Assembly (NCBI RefSeq): GCF_000143825.1
Contig: NZ_CM000961.1
Span: 186,001 to 250,000 of the forward strand
DNA: 64,000 nucleotides
Direction: 5' to 3'
From: Corynebacterium genitalium ATCC 33030
GTDB taxonomy: Bacteria > Actinomycetota > Actinomycetes > Mycobacteriales > Mycobacteriaceae
This document shows, one piece after another, positions 8,138-17,217 of the stretch; within the stretch, counting starts at the first letter, position 1, and every line of letters begins with the position of its first letter. The translations under genes were made by a program, and so were the position numbers. Under the pieces are notes generated by a model that was given only the letters and a program-made list of their open reading frames with translations, was not told where the DNA came from and made no database searches.

Positions 8138-9703
8138 TCAGGTATATAAAGCCTCGATCCGCCACTGCTGCTTCGACCACAACAGCAGCCACGCCGCGCG
8201 CTCACCGCCCGTGGGCTTCTCCCCTACCACCTGCAGGCGCGCGACCTTCTGCGGGTTATCACCCCACCACCCTTCGTCCACAGGCCATGGCCCCGCCCAG
8301 CCGGTGACCACGTAGCGGTGTTCACCCCATCCCAACGCGTACGGCTCTCCCGTCAGCAGCGCTTCCGCTGTCACACCGATCTGCCTCGCATCCACGCTGA
8401 TCAGCTTCACCCGCGACGCTGGGTGGTCCAGACCGCCGCCGATCCGGGCAGGCAGCGGGGCCAAGATCGCGCCCGGCCACGAGGCAGCCGCTGCGGCACT
8501 GGCAGCCTCACTGCCCTGCTCGCCGAAGGGGACGAGGGCGATGCGCTCGACCACGCCACGGCCCCCGGCGGGGCGGGGCTGCACAACGGCATCAATGCCC
8601 AGCGAGGACTGGATCCGCTCGGCGACGCGGCGGGCCTCCCGGGCCGCCTCCTCCGGCCCCGCGGCAGCACCGCCCCAGAGCTGACCGGCCGGCTCAGGTG
8701 GCGCGACCTCCAGCGGCTCCAGGATGAGGGAGGCGATCGCGCCCGCTCCCCCGCCGGTGAGCCACCCGTCGAGCTGCCAGCGCACGCGGTCGGCAGTGGC
8801 CCTCTCGGTCAGGGCATCGCGGGTGCGCCAGATGCGTTCAAGGGAGGTACCGTCGCTCAGCTCCGCTTTCACTTTGAGCCGCACGCAGTTCTGCCCAGCG
8901 TCAGCAAGCCGCTCGTGCAAGCTGGCGGCCAGCGCGCGGGCGGCGAAGGCAGCGGCGTCGACGCGGTCGATCGGATCCTCGGGTGTCACGGACACCGCGA
9001 GATCAGTCGTAGGCAGCTCCGGGGCGACGCGGCGGTCCGGCGCACCCCGCGCAATCCGGTGGCAGTGCAGCCCCGTCTGGCCGAAACGCGTCGAGATTGC
9101 GGTGGCGGGTACGGCAGTGAGATCCCCCAGCGTGCTAATCCCCAGCTGCCCCAGCGACTTCACCGTCTCTGCATCTGCACCGAGCGCCGTCTCCGCTGTG
9201 AGCACACGCAACGGCTGGCTGGCCAGGAAGTCCACCGACCCGCCCGGCGGGACCACCGCGCAGGTGCGCGCGGCGACGACGGCCGTGGCAATCTCGTCTG
9301 CGATCCCGATGAGCGGGTTGATGCCGGGGCGTGATGCAGCGTCGATAAGCATCTCGGCAGCGCGCTCCTCACCGCCGTGGAACTTGCCTGCAGCCGCAAT
9401 GTCCACGACGATAAGCCCAGGGCGCAACACCTCGACCGACGAAGCCACATCATCGAAACTGGCCGCGAGCGCAGCGAAGATGCGCCCGTCACGGTCCGGA
9501 TTGTCGTCGACGACCGTAAGCCCCGGGCACACCGACTGCGCGTGGCGCACCTTCATACCGCGGCGAATGCCCAGCTTGCGGGCGGCGTGCGAAACGACCT
9601 TGATGCGGTGCTGGCGCGCGACGGCCAACGGCTCTGCCAGATCGTCTTCGAGGCATGCAGCCTGCACCGGCCAATCGGGGAACCATATGGCGGCGACGCG
9701 CAT
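8138..9703 (-). CDS. imuB: ImuB-like Y-family polymerase homologue, SOS mutasome adaptor
   Basis: 521 residues with the Y-family fold: N-terminal RVAAIWFPDWPVQAA, the GIRRGMKVRHAQSVCP region, and fingers/little-finger domains ending near LSDGTSLERIW. Active Y-family enzymes carry metal-binding acids in DxDxFF and SxDE. Here the matching places read FPDWPV and LIVVDIA, so catalysis is not expected. In the known mutasome ImuB binds the beta clamp, DnaE2 and ImuA'. The ATG follows the imuA' stop directly (TAG-ATG), giving a tight two-gene operon. One copy of the 11-mer GCTTATCGACG lies inside, at 9340. Confidence 0.87.
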   Translation of the reverse strand: MRVAAIWFPDWPVQAACLEDDLAEPLAVARQHRIKVVSHAARKLGIRRGMKVRHAQSVCPGLTVVDDNPDRDGRIFAALAASFDDVASSVEVLRPGLIVVDIAAAGKFHGGEERAAEMLIDAASRPGINPLIGIADEIATAVVAARTCAVVPPGGSVDFLASQPLRVLTAETALGADAETVKSLGQLGISTLGDLTAVPATAISTRFGQTGLHCHRIARGAPDRRVAPELPTTDLAVSVTPEDPIDRVDAAAFAARALAASLHERLADAGQNCVRLKVKAELSDGTSLERIWRTRDALTERATADRVRWQLDGWLTGGGAGAIASLILEPLEVAPPEPAGQLWGGAAAGPEEAAREARRVAERIQSSLGIDAVVQPRPAGGRGVVERIALVPFGEQGSEAASAAAAASWPGAILAPLPARIGGGLDHPASRVKLISVDARQIGVTAEALLTGEPYALGWGEHRYVVTGWAGPWPVDEGWWGDNPQKVARLQVVGEKPTGGERAAWLLLWSKQQWRIEALYT

Positions 9704-10489
9704 CTACGTCACCACCTTGAGCGCCGGAGCTGCCGGGGCTGCCACCGTCTCCCGAGCCTGACCGACGGTGACCGTGCCCGATGCCGGATGCGCGCTTTTC
9801 GGCTGCGCCCGCACCCGGATATCCAGCCCCGTGATGCGCCCTGTGCCCCGGCCGATCCCCCGGAACTCCTGCACGTCACCAGTGACAGTGAGCGCCGGTG
9901 ACGGCACCGTCGCGCCGACGAGCATGAGCGCGGCCCGGCCTTTGCGCAGCTTGCCCAGCAGCGGACGCGCCCGCACCGGGGATAGCTCGACGCGCGCGCG
10001 GGTGCGGAAGACCACCAGATCCAGCCCCTCCACCAGCACCCCGGTGATCCCCAACGGGTCCACCCCGGGGTCCGGGACCGCAATGACACGATTCAAACAC
10101 TCTGGCGGAAGCGCCGCGTACGACAGCTCCGGCCAGCCGACCACGCCGACATACCCGCCCACTTCGGTGATCTGCAGCAGCATCTCCACCACCAGTGCCG
10201 GGGTGTCACTCATGTGCGTCACCGCGTGGCGCGGCAGGCCGCCGCCGGGCAGAATATTCTCGAATTGCGTACCGAGTTCCAGGACATCAGCCCTTGCAAT
10301 GTGGCCAGCATGAGGCCCGCCGAGCTGGTCCGGAACCTCCCCGCCGATCTGCGCCATGCGGGCGCGCAGCTGCGCGATCTGCTCGGTGCGAGCGGAACTG
10401 GCGGGACCAGCAGGCGCAGCGGAGCCGGAGGCGGCAGCCAACCCGGCCAGCGCCTCCACATCCACCTTGCGAACACTTGTTCCACTCAC
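9704..10489 (-). CDS. imuA': ImuA'-like SOS mutasome protein (RecA-related)
   Basis: About 261 residues. The middle part (AHIARADVLELG, NILPGGGLPRHAVTHM, LLQITEVGGYVGVVGWPELSY) resembles the degenerate RecA-like ATPase of actinobacterial ImuA'. It is expected to work with ImuB and DnaE2 in induced mutagenesis. The open frame begins at an ATG at 10525, but I prefer the GTG at 10489 (VSGTSVRKVDVEAL): a -35 TTGACC and -10 CATAAT with 17-bp spacing end 7 bp before it, giving a leaderless transcript, and the ATG would lie within the -35. A LexA-like box stands just upstream. The last codon is followed at once by imuB. Confidence 0.82.
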   Translation of the reverse strand: MSGTSVRKVDVEALAGLAAASGSAAPAGPASSARTEQIAQLRARMAQIGGEVPDQLGGPHAGHIARADVLELGTQFENILPGGGLPRHAVTHMSDTPALVVEMLLQITEVGGYVGVVGWPELSYAALPPECLNRVIAVPDPGVDPLGITGVLVEGLDLVVFRTRARVELSPVRARPLLGKLRKGRAALMLVGATVPSPALTVTGDVQEFRGIGRGTGRITGLDIRVRAQPKSAHPASGTVTVGQARETVAAPAAPALKVVT

Positions 10490-10496
10490 GAAGATG

Positions 10497-10525
10497 ATTA
10501 TGCTCGCCGGGGTAACCAAGGTCAA
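10497..10525 (-). promoter_or_regulatory. Predicted sigma-A promoter of imuA'-imuB
   Basis: On the minus strand: -35 TTGACC (10520-10525), 17-bp spacer, -10 CATAAT (10497-10502). The predicted transcription start falls at or next to the GTG at 10489, so the message would be leaderless. Confidence 0.55.
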
Positions 10526-10534
10526 TCGAAAATA

Positions 10535-10550
10535 TCGAACATGCTTTCTA
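10535..10550 (-). promoter_or_regulatory. Candidate LexA (SOS) box of imuA'-imuB
   Basis: TAGAAAGCATGTTCGA on the minus strand matches 12 of 14 defined positions of TCGAA(A/C)ANNTGTTCGA. It begins 10 bp upstream of the predicted -35, a position suited to LexA repression. Confidence 0.55.
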
Positions 10551-10593
10551 TGCGGCGGAATGGCCTAGCGACTTCAGACCATGCATGACGCAA

Positions 10594-10691
10594 TCTACTT
10601 GAAACCGTTTCGAGTAGGTTTCAAGTAGATCGATCTGCGCAGGTCAGACTAGATACAACGTGTTTCGAGTACGTTTCGAGTAGCTTTCGAG
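10594..10691. repeat. 98-bp direct repeat, copy 1 (downstream of the AlbA_2-type gene)
   Basis: Identical to 12093-12190 except for one base (C/T near 10630). It consists of 11-bp units: an inverted unit at 10595-10605, direct units GTTTCGAGTAG at 10607 and GTTTCAAGTAG at 10618, a spacer of exactly 33 bp, then units at 10662, 10673 and 10684. All direct units keep an 11-bp register. The repeat ends one base before the TAG stop of the gene at 10692-12083. It also lies upstream of the LexA box and promoter of imuA'. Confidence 0.93.
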
Positions 10692-12083
10692 CTAGCCTAG
10701 CGGGCCCGCTACCGACCACACTGCGCGCGGATCACGGGAGCTGTTTCCACGCCACTCTATGATTCCCTTGTCCCGCATCGCTTGCAGAGCGCGACGCACA
10801 GGAGGCGTCGATAAGCCCAAGGCCTCAGCGATCTCACCCGTCGACATTGACCTGCCACTTGCTTGAAGAACGGAAAGCACATCCGCAGAATGCGGCGGCA
10901 AAGCGTCGACAGCTTCCAAGTTCAGGCGCTGAACAGCATTCAAGGTGAGAATCACACTTCCACTAGTCTGCCTGTACACAGGATCCGTGAAACCAACTCG
11001 GCGCATACCGGCGAACATACGGCGAATACCTTCGCCGAGCTCTTGGCCAATGCGAAGCTCCGCGGTAACCCTTGCGATGAGAGGATTCCTGGCAAACCGC
11101 GCAATCGACTCAGGCTTGTCAGGATCCACGAGTCCCGGAAAACGGCCAGGGCTAGAGACTTCAATCCGGCCCGGGTACATCTCGAAACGGATGTGGTCAC
11201 CGCTCATGCTGTAGGACCTGTGGATCACCGCATTAACCAACCCCTCAAGCCACACATCGTGAGGGATCAGATTTTCATCTTCAAACAGCCCCTCTCCGGT
11301 CAACCTGCGGACCTTGGGCAGCATTTCGCTGATCGCATTCTGCACATGAGCGATCTGCTGCGGCAGCGGGCCATCGAAACGCCGATCAGCCATGAGTTGT
11401 TGCTGGTAACCGGAGAGCCGTTCATCGTCGCCGAACTGAAGCACACGCACATGCGCATTCGGGAAATACTCCTGCGGGTTCTTACCAAACAAAAGAATCG
11501 CTGCCGTGCGAGGTCGACCATCACGGTCAACCAAGTTGCGGGCCCTCAACGCATCGACCACGGACGATGAACCTATAACCTCGGCGTAGTTCTCCACCAG
11601 TTCCCAATTGAGGTCCTCGGCGGTCGCACGGGGCGGCACCGACGCGTCAAACTGCTGCTCCCCTTTGGTGTACCGGAGCTCGAGGATGTCGTCCGCCTTC
11701 AGCCGCTTGGACTCGTCGCCAACACGCAAGAAGCACTCCCCCGATTTCAAGTAATGCACCCTGTCGCTCGGCAGGACATTGAAGAGAAGAACAGATGCGC
11801 CTTCTTCCGTATCAAGAGCTTCTATACCAACACGAACGGTCGGATCCGTGTGATCGAACGTCACTTGGCGCAAATCATTTTCCTGCGCAGAGGTCGGTTG
11901 ACCATCAAACCGGCGATCAGTGATTCCAACCGCAATCACACCGCCTTCCGCGTTAGCCATGGCCACAACTGTTTTGGCAAGGTCCTTTGGGGCGATGCGG
12001 AACGATTTCCGCTCAAACCACTGATCCTCGTCAAGAGTCAACAGCAGCGCGGGGTCATCCTGAAAAGAGGGACTTTCTTTCAC
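10692..12083 (-). CDS. AlbA_2 (Schlafen-like) and ATPase-domain protein with C-terminal winged helix
   Basis: 463 residues, GTG start. Residues about 15-130 form an AlbA_2/Schlafen-type domain (DQWFERKSFRIA, AMANAEGGVIAVGI, CFLRVGDESKRL). The middle (EGLVNAVIHRSY, GRIEVSSPGRFPG) resembles the ATP-binding domain usual in this family. The last 65 residues form a winged helix (MSTGEIAEALGLSTPPVRRALQ split over LSTPPVRR as recognition helix). Such proteins are annotated as ATP-binding or putative DNA-binding regulators, and some occur in mobile or defence contexts. Function here is unknown. The gene sits exactly between two 98-bp repeats whose 11-bp phased units could be its own operators. It separates imuA' from esrR, so it looks inserted. 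No strong ribosome site is visible. Confidence 0.8.
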   Translation of the reverse strand: MKESPSFQDDPALLLTLDEDQWFERKSFRIAPKDLAKTVVAMANAEGGVIAVGITDRRFDGQPTSAQENDLRQVTFDHTDPTVRVGIEALDTEEGASVLLFNVLPSDRVHYLKSGECFLRVGDESKRLKADDILELRYTKGEQQFDASVPPRATAEDLNWELVENYAEVIGSSSVVDALRARNLVDRDGRPRTAAILLFGKNPQEYFPNAHVRVLQFGDDERLSGYQQQLMADRRFDGPLPQQIAHVQNAISEMLPKVRRLTGEGLFEDENLIPHDVWLEGLVNAVIHRSYSMSGDHIRFEMYPGRIEVSSPGRFPGLVDPDKPESIARFARNPLIARVTAELRIGQELGEGIRRMFAGMRRVGFTDPVYRQTSGSVILTLNAVQRLNLEAVDALPPHSADVLSVLQASGRSMSTGEIAEALGLSTPPVRRALQAMRDKGIIEWRGNSSRDPRAVWSVAGPLG

Positions 12084-12092
12084 AGCAGCAAC

Positions 12093-12190
12093 TCTACTTG
12101 AAACCGTTTCGAGTAGGTTTCAAGTAGATTGATCTGCGCAGGTCAGACTAGATACAACGTGTTTCGAGTACGTTTCGAGTAGCTTTCGAG
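12093..12190. repeat. 98-bp direct repeat, copy 2 (upstream of the AlbA_2-type gene)
   Basis: Second copy of the repeat at 10594-10691, same orientation, starts 1,499 bp apart, one mismatch. It ends within 10 bp of the GTG start at 12083 and so forms the promoter region of that gene. The last unit here reads CTTTCGAGTAC; in copy 1 it runs into the stop codon. Confidence 0.93.
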
Positions 12191-12215
12191 TACCTCGCGA
12201 GCGCCAAGCTGATCT

Positions 12216-12878
12216 TTAGTCCAGCGCGCGTTCCGACGCCCACCGCGTGAGCTGATGCCGGTTCGATGTCTGCGTCTTGCGCAGCACATTCGACGCGTGC
12301 GTCTCCACCGTCTTGACGGAAATGAACAGCTCAGACGCGATTTCCTTATACGTGTACCCGCGCGCGAGCAACCGCAGCACCTCGAGCTCGCGCCGCGTCA
12401 GCTTATCGACGACCGCCTCATCCTCCCCCGCCTTCTCTGGCTCCCCCGCAGGATCCTCGACTACCCCGCCTGACGCGAACGCATCGAGCACGAAACCGGC
12501 CAGCCGCGGCGAGAAGTACGCGTCCCCGCCGTGCACCTGGGTGATCGCTTCGGCCAGCTCAGGCCCGTCGATGTTCTTGGTCACGTACCCGCGGGCACCG
12601 GCGCGGATCAGCGCAATGACGTCCTCGGCGGCGTCGGAGACGGACAGGGCCAGGTACTGCGGCCCGGGTGCTCGGGTGATCACGGCGAGGCCGCCGCCAT
12701 CGGGCATGTGAACGTCCAAAAGCACGACGTCAGGCTGGGTGTCCCCGATTCCTGTGACCGCGTCGGCGACCGTGCCGGCGTCACCAACAATCTTAATGCC
12801 GGGCGCCGCGCTCAGCTCTGCCCGGACGCCGGAGCGGAAGACCGAGTGGTCGTCGACGAGGAACACCTTGACTGCCAT
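12216..12878 (-). CDS. esrR: LuxR-type response regulator EsrR
   Basis: 220 residues. The receiver domain has the acidic pair in FLVDDH and phospho-acceptor Asp in VVLLDVHMP. A NarL/LuxR helix-turn-helix follows (LTRRELEVLRLLARGYTYKEIA, core KEIASELFISVKTVETH). With the histidine kinase upstream and the PspC protein at 14252 it matches the three-component envelope-stress system EsrISR of C. glutamicum, also close to guaA there. The ATG at 12878 begins the receiver domain; the frame opens seven codons earlier without reason to use it. It lies 34 bp after the kinase stop, same operon. An 11-mer GCTTATCGACG is at 12401. Confidence 0.87.
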   Translation of the reverse strand: MAVKVFLVDDHSVFRSGVRAELSAAPGIKIVGDAGTVADAVTGIGDTQPDVVLLDVHMPDGGGLAVITRAPGPQYLALSVSDAAEDVIALIRAGARGYVTKNIDGPELAEAITQVHGGDAYFSPRLAGFVLDAFASGGVVEDPAGEPEKAGEDEAVVDKLTRRELEVLRLLARGYTYKEIASELFISVKTVETHASNVLRKTQTSNRHQLTRWASERALD

Positions 12879-12912
12879 GAACCCGACACTACCCCGCACC
12901 GAAGGTGCTGGG

Positions 12913-14148
12913 TCACGCAGCCAAAGTCAGTGCGACCTCGGTGCCTTTGCCCGGGGCGGTCTTGATTGTCGCTGTGCCCCCGGCGCGCTCCATGCGGCCG
13001 GTGATCGAATCGCGAACGCCGTGGCGGTCGGCCGGGATCGCCGCTGGGTCAAACCCAGCGCCGCGGTCGCGGACGAACACGGAGAGCTCACCGGCGAGGT
13101 TTTCGGCATACACATCGATCCCGTCTGCCCCCGAGTGCTTCACCGCGTTCACCATGGCTTCCCGGGCCGCCAGGACTATGGGCTCGACGTTCTCATCAAA
13201 GGCTGTGTCGTCGCCGACGGTGACGGGGCGGATGGTCACGTTGAACAGGTCCTCGACTTCTCCGGCGGCGGTGTTGATCGCGGCGAAGAAGGTAGCCGGC
13301 GTGGGTGGCGCAGCAGCAGTCGGCGCGGGTTCGGGATTGGTGGTGTGGGTGGTCCAGCCGGGGGCGGGCGAAGCGTCGTAAAGCCATGCTCTCAGCTCGC
13401 GTTCCTGGCGGCGCGCAAGGCGGGCGACCTCCTCAGAGTCGTCGGCGCGCTTCTGAATGAGCGCAAGCGTCTGCAGCACAGAATCATGCAGGTGAGCGGC
13501 GATGTCGGCACGCTGCGCGGCGACAGCTTTATCCTGGCGCTCCTCGACGAGCGAGCGGAGCAGACGCGCAATGAGCGGCACCACGAGAATGCCCACCCCG
13601 AGCACAGCCACCAGCACAGCCACAACCACGCCCATGATCCCGCCGCGGTCGCCCATGAGCGCTATGACAATGACACCCCCCATGACCAGCACACCGCCGA
13701 CGAGCAGAGAGGCGATCGAACCCGCGGTACGCATGTCGCGGTCGTACGCCCGCCAGGCCAGCACCGCGCCGACCGCGACCATGACCACCACCGCGACGAA
13801 CGCGCCATTACCGGGATCCCCCACCGCCGACGTCGACATCGACCACAGCACAAACGCCGTGACGACCAGCAGCAGGTTGAGGATCCCTCCGATCCGTTTG
13901 CCGTCCACGACAGGCCGCTCCGGTTCACCCTGCGGGGTGAAGATCCACAGAGCGGCGTACAGGATGACGCCCAGCCCGCCGAAGAGGGAGGACAGGGAGA
14001 GGAAAAGGCGGATGTACACGACCTCGATGTTCAGATGCGTAGACAACCCCGCCGCGACACCAGCGACAACCCGGTGCTCCTGCTCGCGCACAAAGCGCGG
14101 GTAGGGCCGGGGCGGCTCGGAGGCATAGTGCTGGGGCATGCTGTTCAT
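12913..14148 (-). CDS. esrS: Sensor histidine kinase EsrS with N-terminal PspC domain
   Basis: About 411 residues. A PspC domain occupies residues 20-80 (RVVAGVAAGLSTHLN, LGVILYAALWIFTP). About four more membrane helices follow, then a HisKA_3 dimerisation helix with phospho-acceptor His in IAAHLHDSVLQTLALI, and an HATPase domain (NAVKHSG, VRDRGAGFDP). It would phosphorylate EsrR under envelope stress. In the C. glutamicum system the partner EsrI holds the kinase in check. ATGs at 14148 and 14139 are equally possible; neither has a clear ribosome site. It is divergent from the PspC gene at 14252, and the shared gap holds inverted repeats. Confidence 0.87.
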   Translation of the reverse strand: MNSMPQHYASEPPRPYPRFVREQEHRVVAGVAAGLSTHLNIEVVYIRLFLSLSSLFGGLGVILYAALWIFTPQGEPERPVVDGKRIGGILNLLLVVTAFVLWSMSTSAVGDPGNGAFVAVVVMVAVGAVLAWRAYDRDMRTAGSIASLLVGGVLVMGGVIVIALMGDRGGIMGVVVAVLVAVLGVGILVVPLIARLLRSLVEERQDKAVAAQRADIAAHLHDSVLQTLALIQKRADDSEEVARLARRQERELRAWLYDASPAPGWTTHTTNPEPAPTAAAPPTPATFFAAINTAAGEVEDLFNVTIRPVTVGDDTAFDENVEPIVLAAREAMVNAVKHSGADGIDVYAENLAGELSVFVRDRGAGFDPAAIPADRHGVRDSITGRMERAGGTATIKTAPGKGTEVALTLAA

Positions 14149-14174
14149 CTTGGCACGCGGCATGCGGCGGGGAA

Positions 14175-14216
14175 TCAGGGCAAACCCTGAACTTGGGATT
14201 TCAGGGTGAATCCCGA
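14175..14216. promoter_or_regulatory. Inverted repeats in the esrS/esrI divergent promoter region
   Basis: TCAGGG-CAAA-CCCTGA is a perfect palindrome at 14175-14190. A second, imperfect one (TCAGGG-TGAA-TCCCGA) starts 26 bp further on. A -10-like CATACT at 14240-14245 ends 6 bp before the esrI ATG, implying a leaderless message. The palindromes are natural candidates for EsrR binding. Confidence 0.55.
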
Positions 14217-14251
14217 TACCGCTTGCACCCAGTACTTCGCATACTGAAGCC

Positions 14252-15358
14252 ATGAACGAGACACTGAAACTGATGTGGGACACCCGCCCACCGCGGATCC
14301 CGAAGAAACAAGGCGGAGACGCCATGGTCGCCGGCATCTGCGAAGGAATCGGCGTCCGCTACCACATCGACCCCACCCTCGTGCGCGTTGCGTTCGCCGC
14401 GCTGTCCCTCGTATTCGGAGTGGGGCTGTTCGTCTACACCCTGTGCGGTTTCCTCATGCCGCGCTTCGGCTTATCGACGTCCCCCGCCCAAGCCATTTCA
14501 ACCCCCAAGCATCAGCTCGACGCCGTGGAGGTCAAAGAACGAGACACGGGCTGGGGTTTGCTGGTCCTGCTGTTCATTTTCTTCCCGACGATCAGCGCGT
14601 GGACCTGGGCCGAAGCAACCGCCTCCGCGCTCGCCGGGCTAGCCCTTTCCGCCCTCGCCTGGTGGGCGCTGCACCAGCGCCAACCCGAACCGCCGGCCGG
14701 GCTCATCGTGCCATCGCGCGTCCGGCACCCGCAGCCTGAGCCGGGCGCCCAGCCCCAGCCCGAGCCGCAACCCGAGCAGCAACAGCCCGTGGACCCGATT
14801 GTCACCGCCCGGTTCACTGCCCCGGAGGGCTACCCCCACCCGGCCCACGGCCGCACCACTCCCCCGTCGTGGGACCCGCTGGGCACAGCACCCCAGCTGT
14901 GGCACCTCCCGGACCCGGGTTACGAACCCCCGCAACAGGCCCGCATGAAGCCGAACCGGCCGTTGTGGATCTGGATTCCGGTCGCGGTGCTGTTGACCGT
15001 GAGCGTGTTCCTCACCATGGCCGTCGGCAGCAATCTACGAAATCGCGATTGGTCCGGCTTCGGGCAAACCACAGTCGTCGTCAGCGACGAAGAGACAATC
15101 TTCCCCATCGACGGCTACGTCGGCGAACTCAACGTCGACCTAACCGATCTGCCTCCGCTGAAAGAACCTGCGACGCTGGACATCAACCACAAAGTCGGCA
15201 CCGTCAACGTGACCATGCCGAAGGCGAAGATCCCCTACGAGGTGAACTGCTCCATCAACATCGGCGAAACCGCATGCCCGCCGTCAAGCACACAGGGCGA
15301 AGGGGAAACGCTGACGCTCAACATCCACGAAGGAGTTGGCAGGATCCAGGTCACGTGA
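14252..15358 (+). CDS. esrI: PspC-domain membrane protein EsrI
   Basis: 368 residues. An N-terminal PspC domain (MVAGICEGIGVRYHIDPTLVRVA, core GICEGIGVRYHID) has paired helices ending CGFLMPRFG. More membrane helices, a Pro/Gln-rich cytoplasmic or surface linker (residues 155-225), another helix (LWIWIPVAVLLTVSVFL) and a C-terminal beta-rich domain follow. In EsrISR the equivalent protein inhibits the kinase until the envelope is disturbed. It is divergent from esrS and convergent with guaA, whose stop is 36 bp away; only a weak hairpin (ACCTG/CAGGT, 15358-15374) lies between. An 11-mer GCTTATCGACG is at 14469. Confidence 0.82.
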   Translation: MNETLKLMWDTRPPRIPKKQGGDAMVAGICEGIGVRYHIDPTLVRVAFAALSLVFGVGLFVYTLCGFLMPRFGLSTSPAQAISTPKHQLDAVEVKERDTGWGLLVLLFIFFPTISAWTWAEATASALAGLALSALAWWALHQRQPEPPAGLIVPSRVRHPQPEPGAQPQPEPQPEQQQPVDPIVTARFTAPEGYPHPAHGRTTPPSWDPLGTAPQLWHLPDPGYEPPQQARMKPNRPLWIWIPVAVLLTVSVFLTMAVGSNLRNRDWSGFGQTTVVVSDEETIFPIDGYVGELNVDLTDLPPLKEPATLDINHKVGTVNVTMPKAKIPYEVNCSINIGETACPPSSTQGEGETLTLNIHEGVGRIQVT

Positions 15359-15393
15359 CCTGAATAAACCAGGTAAGCCGAGCGGGCCGGTTC

Positions 15394-17001
15394 TTACTCC
15401 CACTCAATGGTTCCCGGCGGTTTGGACGTGATATCCACAACCACACGATTGACGTCCTCGACTTCGTTGGTAATGCGGGTGGAGATGAGCTCCAGGACCT
15501 CGTACGGGACGCGAACCCAGTCCGCAGTCATCGCGTCTTCGGAGGTGACGGGGCGCAGCACGATCGGGTGGCCGTAGGTGCGGCCGTCACCCTGGACACC
15601 GACGGAGCGGACATCTGCAAGCAGGACGACCGGGCACTGCCAGATCTGGTCGTCGAGACCGGCGCGGGTAAGCTCCTCGCGCGCAATGGCGTCAGCCGCG
15701 CGCAGGGTTTCCAGCCGCTCAGCGGTGACCTCACCAACGATGCGGATGCCCAGGCCCGGGCCTGGGAAGGGCTGGCGGTTCACGATCACTTCCGGCAGGC
15801 CCAGCTCGCGGCCGACAGCACGAACCTCGTCCTTGAACAAGGTGCGCAGGGGCTCGACGAGCTCGAACTCAACATCATCAGGCAGGCCGCCGACGTTGTG
15901 GTGGCTCTTAATGTTCGCGGTACCCGTGCCGCCGCCGGACTCGACAACGTCCGGGTACAGGGTGCCTTGCACCAAAAAACCGACATCCTGCTGCCCGCTA
16001 GCGGAGTGCGAGACGACATCAGCCACCGCGCGCTCGAACGAACGGATGAACTCAGCACCAATGGCTTTGCGCTTCTCCTCCGGATCGGTCACACCGGCGA
16101 GCTTGCACAGGAAAGCTTCGCGCTCGTCGACCGTCACAAGTCGCGCACCGGTGGCGGCGACGAAGTCGGTCTCTACCTGCTCGCGTTCGCCCTTGCGCAG
16201 CAGGCCGTGGTCAACGAAGACACAGGTCAGACGATCGCCGATCGCACGCTGGACCAAAGCGGCGGCCACAGCGGAGTCCACACCGCCGGACAGGCCGCAG
16301 ATGGCATGGCCGTCGGGGCCGATCTGCTCGGAGATCGCGTCGATAAGCTGGTCGGCAATGTTGGACGCCGTCCACGTCTGCTCCAGCCCGGCAATCTCGG
16401 TGAGGAATCGCGTAAGCACCTGCTGACCGTGTGGCGAGTGCATGACCTCCGGGTGGTACTGGACACCGGCCATGCGCGACTCCGCGTTCTCAAAGGCGGC
16501 GACGGGCGCGCCTTCGGTCGCGGCGGTGACATCGAAACCGTCCGGAGCCTTAGTCACGGAATCACCGTGGCTCATCCAGACTGGGTGCTGCTCATTCAGG
16601 CCAGAGTGAAGGACCCCGCCACGTACGTCCATGTTCGTGCGGCCGTACTCGCGCGAGCCGGTCTTGGCCACGGTGCCGCCGAGCGCCTGCGTCATCACCT
16701 GGAACCCGTAGCAAATGCCAAAGGTCGGCAGGCCCAGCTCGAAAATCTCCGGATCGAGCTGCGGCGCGCCGTCCTCGTAGACGGAGGACGGGCCGCCAGA
16801 CAGCACAAGGGCGACCGGATCCTTTTCTTTCAACTCTGCCGCCGAAATGGTGTGCGGGACAACCTCGGAATAGACGCGCGCTTCACGCACGCGACGGGCG
16901 ATGAGCTGGGCATACTGAGCGCCGAAGTCGACAACGAGAACCGGGCGCGGATGCGCGTTAGCGGTCGGGGTCTCTGCAGGGTCTTGCGCGGGGTTGGTCA
17001 C
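15394..17001 (-). CDS. guaA: GMP synthase (glutamine-hydrolysing)
   Basis: 535 residues, normal length. A class I glutamine amidotransferase domain comes first ([18 protein letters not shown], nucleophile Cys in PTFGICYG, His/Glu in GVQYHPEV). The ATP pyrophosphatase domain has the P-loop [14 protein letters not shown]. The C-terminal dimerisation domain ends in [16 protein letters not shown]. It converts XMP to GMP with glutamine and ATP, the step after GuaB, encoded at 19-21 kb. The ATG at 17001 precedes the conserved start by about 20 Pro/Ala-rich residues, as in corynebacterial homologues. Confidence 0.96.
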   Translation of the reverse strand: MTNPAQDPAETPTANAHPRPVLVVDFGAQYAQLIARRVREARVYSEVVPHTISAAELKEKDPVALVLSGGPSSVYEDGAPQLDPEIFELGLPTFGICYGFQVMTQALGGTVAKTGSREYGRTNMDVRGGVLHSGLNEQHPVWMSHGDSVTKAPDGFDVTAATEGAPVAAFENAESRMAGVQYHPEVMHSPHGQQVLTRFLTEIAGLEQTWTASNIADQLIDAISEQIGPDGHAICGLSGGVDSAVAAALVQRAIGDRLTCVFVDHGLLRKGEREQVETDFVAATGARLVTVDEREAFLCKLAGVTDPEEKRKAIGAEFIRSFERAVADVVSHSASGQQDVGFLVQGTLYPDVVESGGGTGTANIKSHHNVGGLPDDVEFELVEPLRTLFKDEVRAVGRELGLPEVIVNRQPFPGPGLGIRIVGEVTAERLETLRAADAIAREELTRAGLDDQIWQCPVVLLADVRSVGVQGDGRTYGHPIVLRPVTSEDAMTADWVRVPYEVLELISTRITNEVEDVNRVVVDITSKPPGTIEWE

Positions 17002-17217
17002 GTTCCAAATCCTATCGCATGGCCCGCTGGGGCATTCTGATGCTCCCGTGCACAGCTCGTGCGATACCCAATCTCGCTTCTTGTGACCGGAGATAGATTT
17101 TTAGTATCGCCTTTCGCACCTAACCCAAGACGTTTCCGCAGGTCAGAATTCCGTGAACGCGCTAGAAGGCGATATTGAAATTGTACGGAGCGCGACACCT
17201 CGGGCAAGATCGTCGCC

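Noticed and set aside
10594-12190. CRISPR-like reading of the GTTTCGAGTAG units
   Set aside because: Units are 11 bp and mostly directly tandem, with no unique spacers of 25-40 bp between repeats and no cas genes.
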